Part shown: positions 63,440 to 64,000 of the stretch, in pieces
How the letters are laid out: every line of letters begins with the position of its first letter
How positions within the stretch are numbered: position 1 is the first letter of the stretch
Origin: Janthinobacterium tructae
GTDB lineage: Bacteria; Pseudomonadota; Gammaproteobacteria; Burkholderiales; Burkholderiaceae_D
DNA: 64,000 nt
Direction of reading: 5' to 3'
Assembly (NCBI RefSeq): GCF_006517255.1
Contig: NZ_CP041185.1
Location: 3,472,001-3,536,000 of the forward strand
Notes under the pieces: generated by a model
What the model saw: only the letters and a program-made list of their open reading frames with translations
What the model was told of the DNA's origin: nothing
Databases searched by the model: none
Program-made: the position numbers and the translations under genes

Positions 63440-63682
63440 TCAGTAGCTCATTTCCAGTCCGGCCACCCTGACAACGAAGAAGGTGACGATCCCCAAGGCC
63501 AGGAGCGATAGCATGAAGACTGCGACCACCTTGCCGCTGGCGCGCAGCACCGCGCGGTTCTGCTTCGCCTTATCCTGATCCTTCTTCCCTTGATCGTAAT
63601 GCCACTTGATGGCGAAGAACATGCCCGTGCCGAGCACGAGAGCCTTGAAGGTAACTAAGACTATGGGGGTCCAATCGATCAT
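63440..63682 (-). CDS. small membrane protein, two TM helices
   Basis: Unrecognised inner-membrane protein, 80 residues from ATG 63682 (MIDWTPIVLVTFKALVLGTG). Two hydrophobic helices (about 6-24 and 58-78) flank a charged cytoplasmic loop (KWHYDQGKKDQDKAKQNRAV). GGAAAG lies upstream of the start. The 63227-63439 region between the tRNA and this gene shows only the tRNA terminator. It lies in a low-GC tail after tRNA-Leu, which might be the start of an integrated element. Function unknown. Confidence 0.7.
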   Translation of the reverse strand: MIDWTPIVLVTFKALVLGTGMFFAIKWHYDQGKKDQDKAKQNRAVLRASGKVVAVFMLSLLALGIVTFFVVRVAGLEMSY

Positions 63683-64000
63683 TTTGAGTCTTTCCAGTCT
63701 ATTACTTGACACTATCTATCGTGAGGAGCACTACCTCAAAATGCTGCTTCAGCAGCTTCTGTTCAAACCATCGCCCAGACATCCTGTTTGACTCTTTCAT
63801 TATATCCACCTATGAAATAACAATGGCATCGGGCGCAGTGATTGGCCGAATGCGGATGAGAGAGGAGAAAACCTCAGCGACTGCCATGCAAGGATGCTGC
63901 TGTACGTTCTGAAGCATACTACTTCAAAACAATTTCCATACATTGAGACAAAATGTCCCAGTTGAAAACCATGCAAGATGATCATTTTTGCTATCTGCTT
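63683..64000. other. AT-rich gene-poor end of window
   Basis: About 318 bases with no supportable gene on either strand; open frames are short, without ribosome-binding sites, and composition is much AT-richer than the rest of the window. Confidence 0.5.

Overview
The window looks like a chromosomal stretch from a high-GC betaproteobacterium of the Oxalobacteraceae (Janthinobacterium/Massilia type). This rests on the gene set (Paa and five-step Hut catabolism, a DUF2863-like protein, trxA-rho-rpmE2 order, PEP-CTERM proteins, many chemoreceptors) and on a palindrome of the GGGGTCAGACCC type that I associate with this family from memory. No database search was possible; all names come from reading the proteins.

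Layout. 0-5.7 kb: phenylacetate catabolism, paaABCDE-paaG on the minus strand, divergent from the repressor gene paaX. 5.8-14.6 kb: housekeeping genes, including an M14 carboxypeptidase, a chemoreceptor, the pmbA/darP divergent pair, mog with an esterase, and a Deg-like periplasmic protease. 14.6-18.7 kb: a tight four-gene minus-strand operon (KamA-type radical SAM, MFS carrier, FAH-family enzyme, carboxymuconolactone decarboxylase-like protein). 19-21.2 kb: a secreted single-Cache-like protein followed by a chemoreceptor. 21.2-28.6 kb: DNA glycosylases (Aag, deoxyinosine glycosylase), HDOD and DUF2863-like proteins, a glycine-zipper lipoprotein, a DMT exporter and a GNAT, plus three very small genes. 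28.6-37.4 kb: complete hut operon hutUHGFDI ending in a fused OpuC-type transporter gene; its likely repressor hutC lies 8 kb away at 45.7 kb. 37.5-39.9 kb: exported YtcJ-like amidohydrolase and a GNAT. 40.0-42.1 kb: a compositionally distinct accessory cassette, a modular HExxH metallopeptidase followed by two paralogous exported four-cysteine proteins, read here as an effector with immunity genes. 42-46.4 kb: MscS channel, ada with a 2OG-Fe(II) oxygenase, hutC. 46.6-50.6 kb: a large hybrid sensor kinase and a stand-alone receiver. 50.9-53.3 kb: trxA, rho, rpmE2. 53.4-56.3 kb: membrane glycosyltransferase and PEP-CTERM protein. 56.4-63 kb: acyl-CoA ligase, DNA polymerase II, a FabMG-like reductase, an SDR. 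63.1 kb: tRNA-Leu(CAA), followed by a low-GC, gene-poor tail.

How the parts fit. Paa and Hut systems give growth on phenylacetyl-CoA precursors and histidine, each with a recognisable repressor. Two chemoreceptors support nutrient sensing. Aag, deoxyinosine glycosylase, Ada, the linked oxygenase and Pol II form a scattered set of DNA-damage functions. The 40-42 kb cassette is the most unusual part and the best candidate for an undescribed toxin-immunity system. Dispersed extragenic repeats (two palindromes, and two or three hairpin elements) mark several intergenic gaps.
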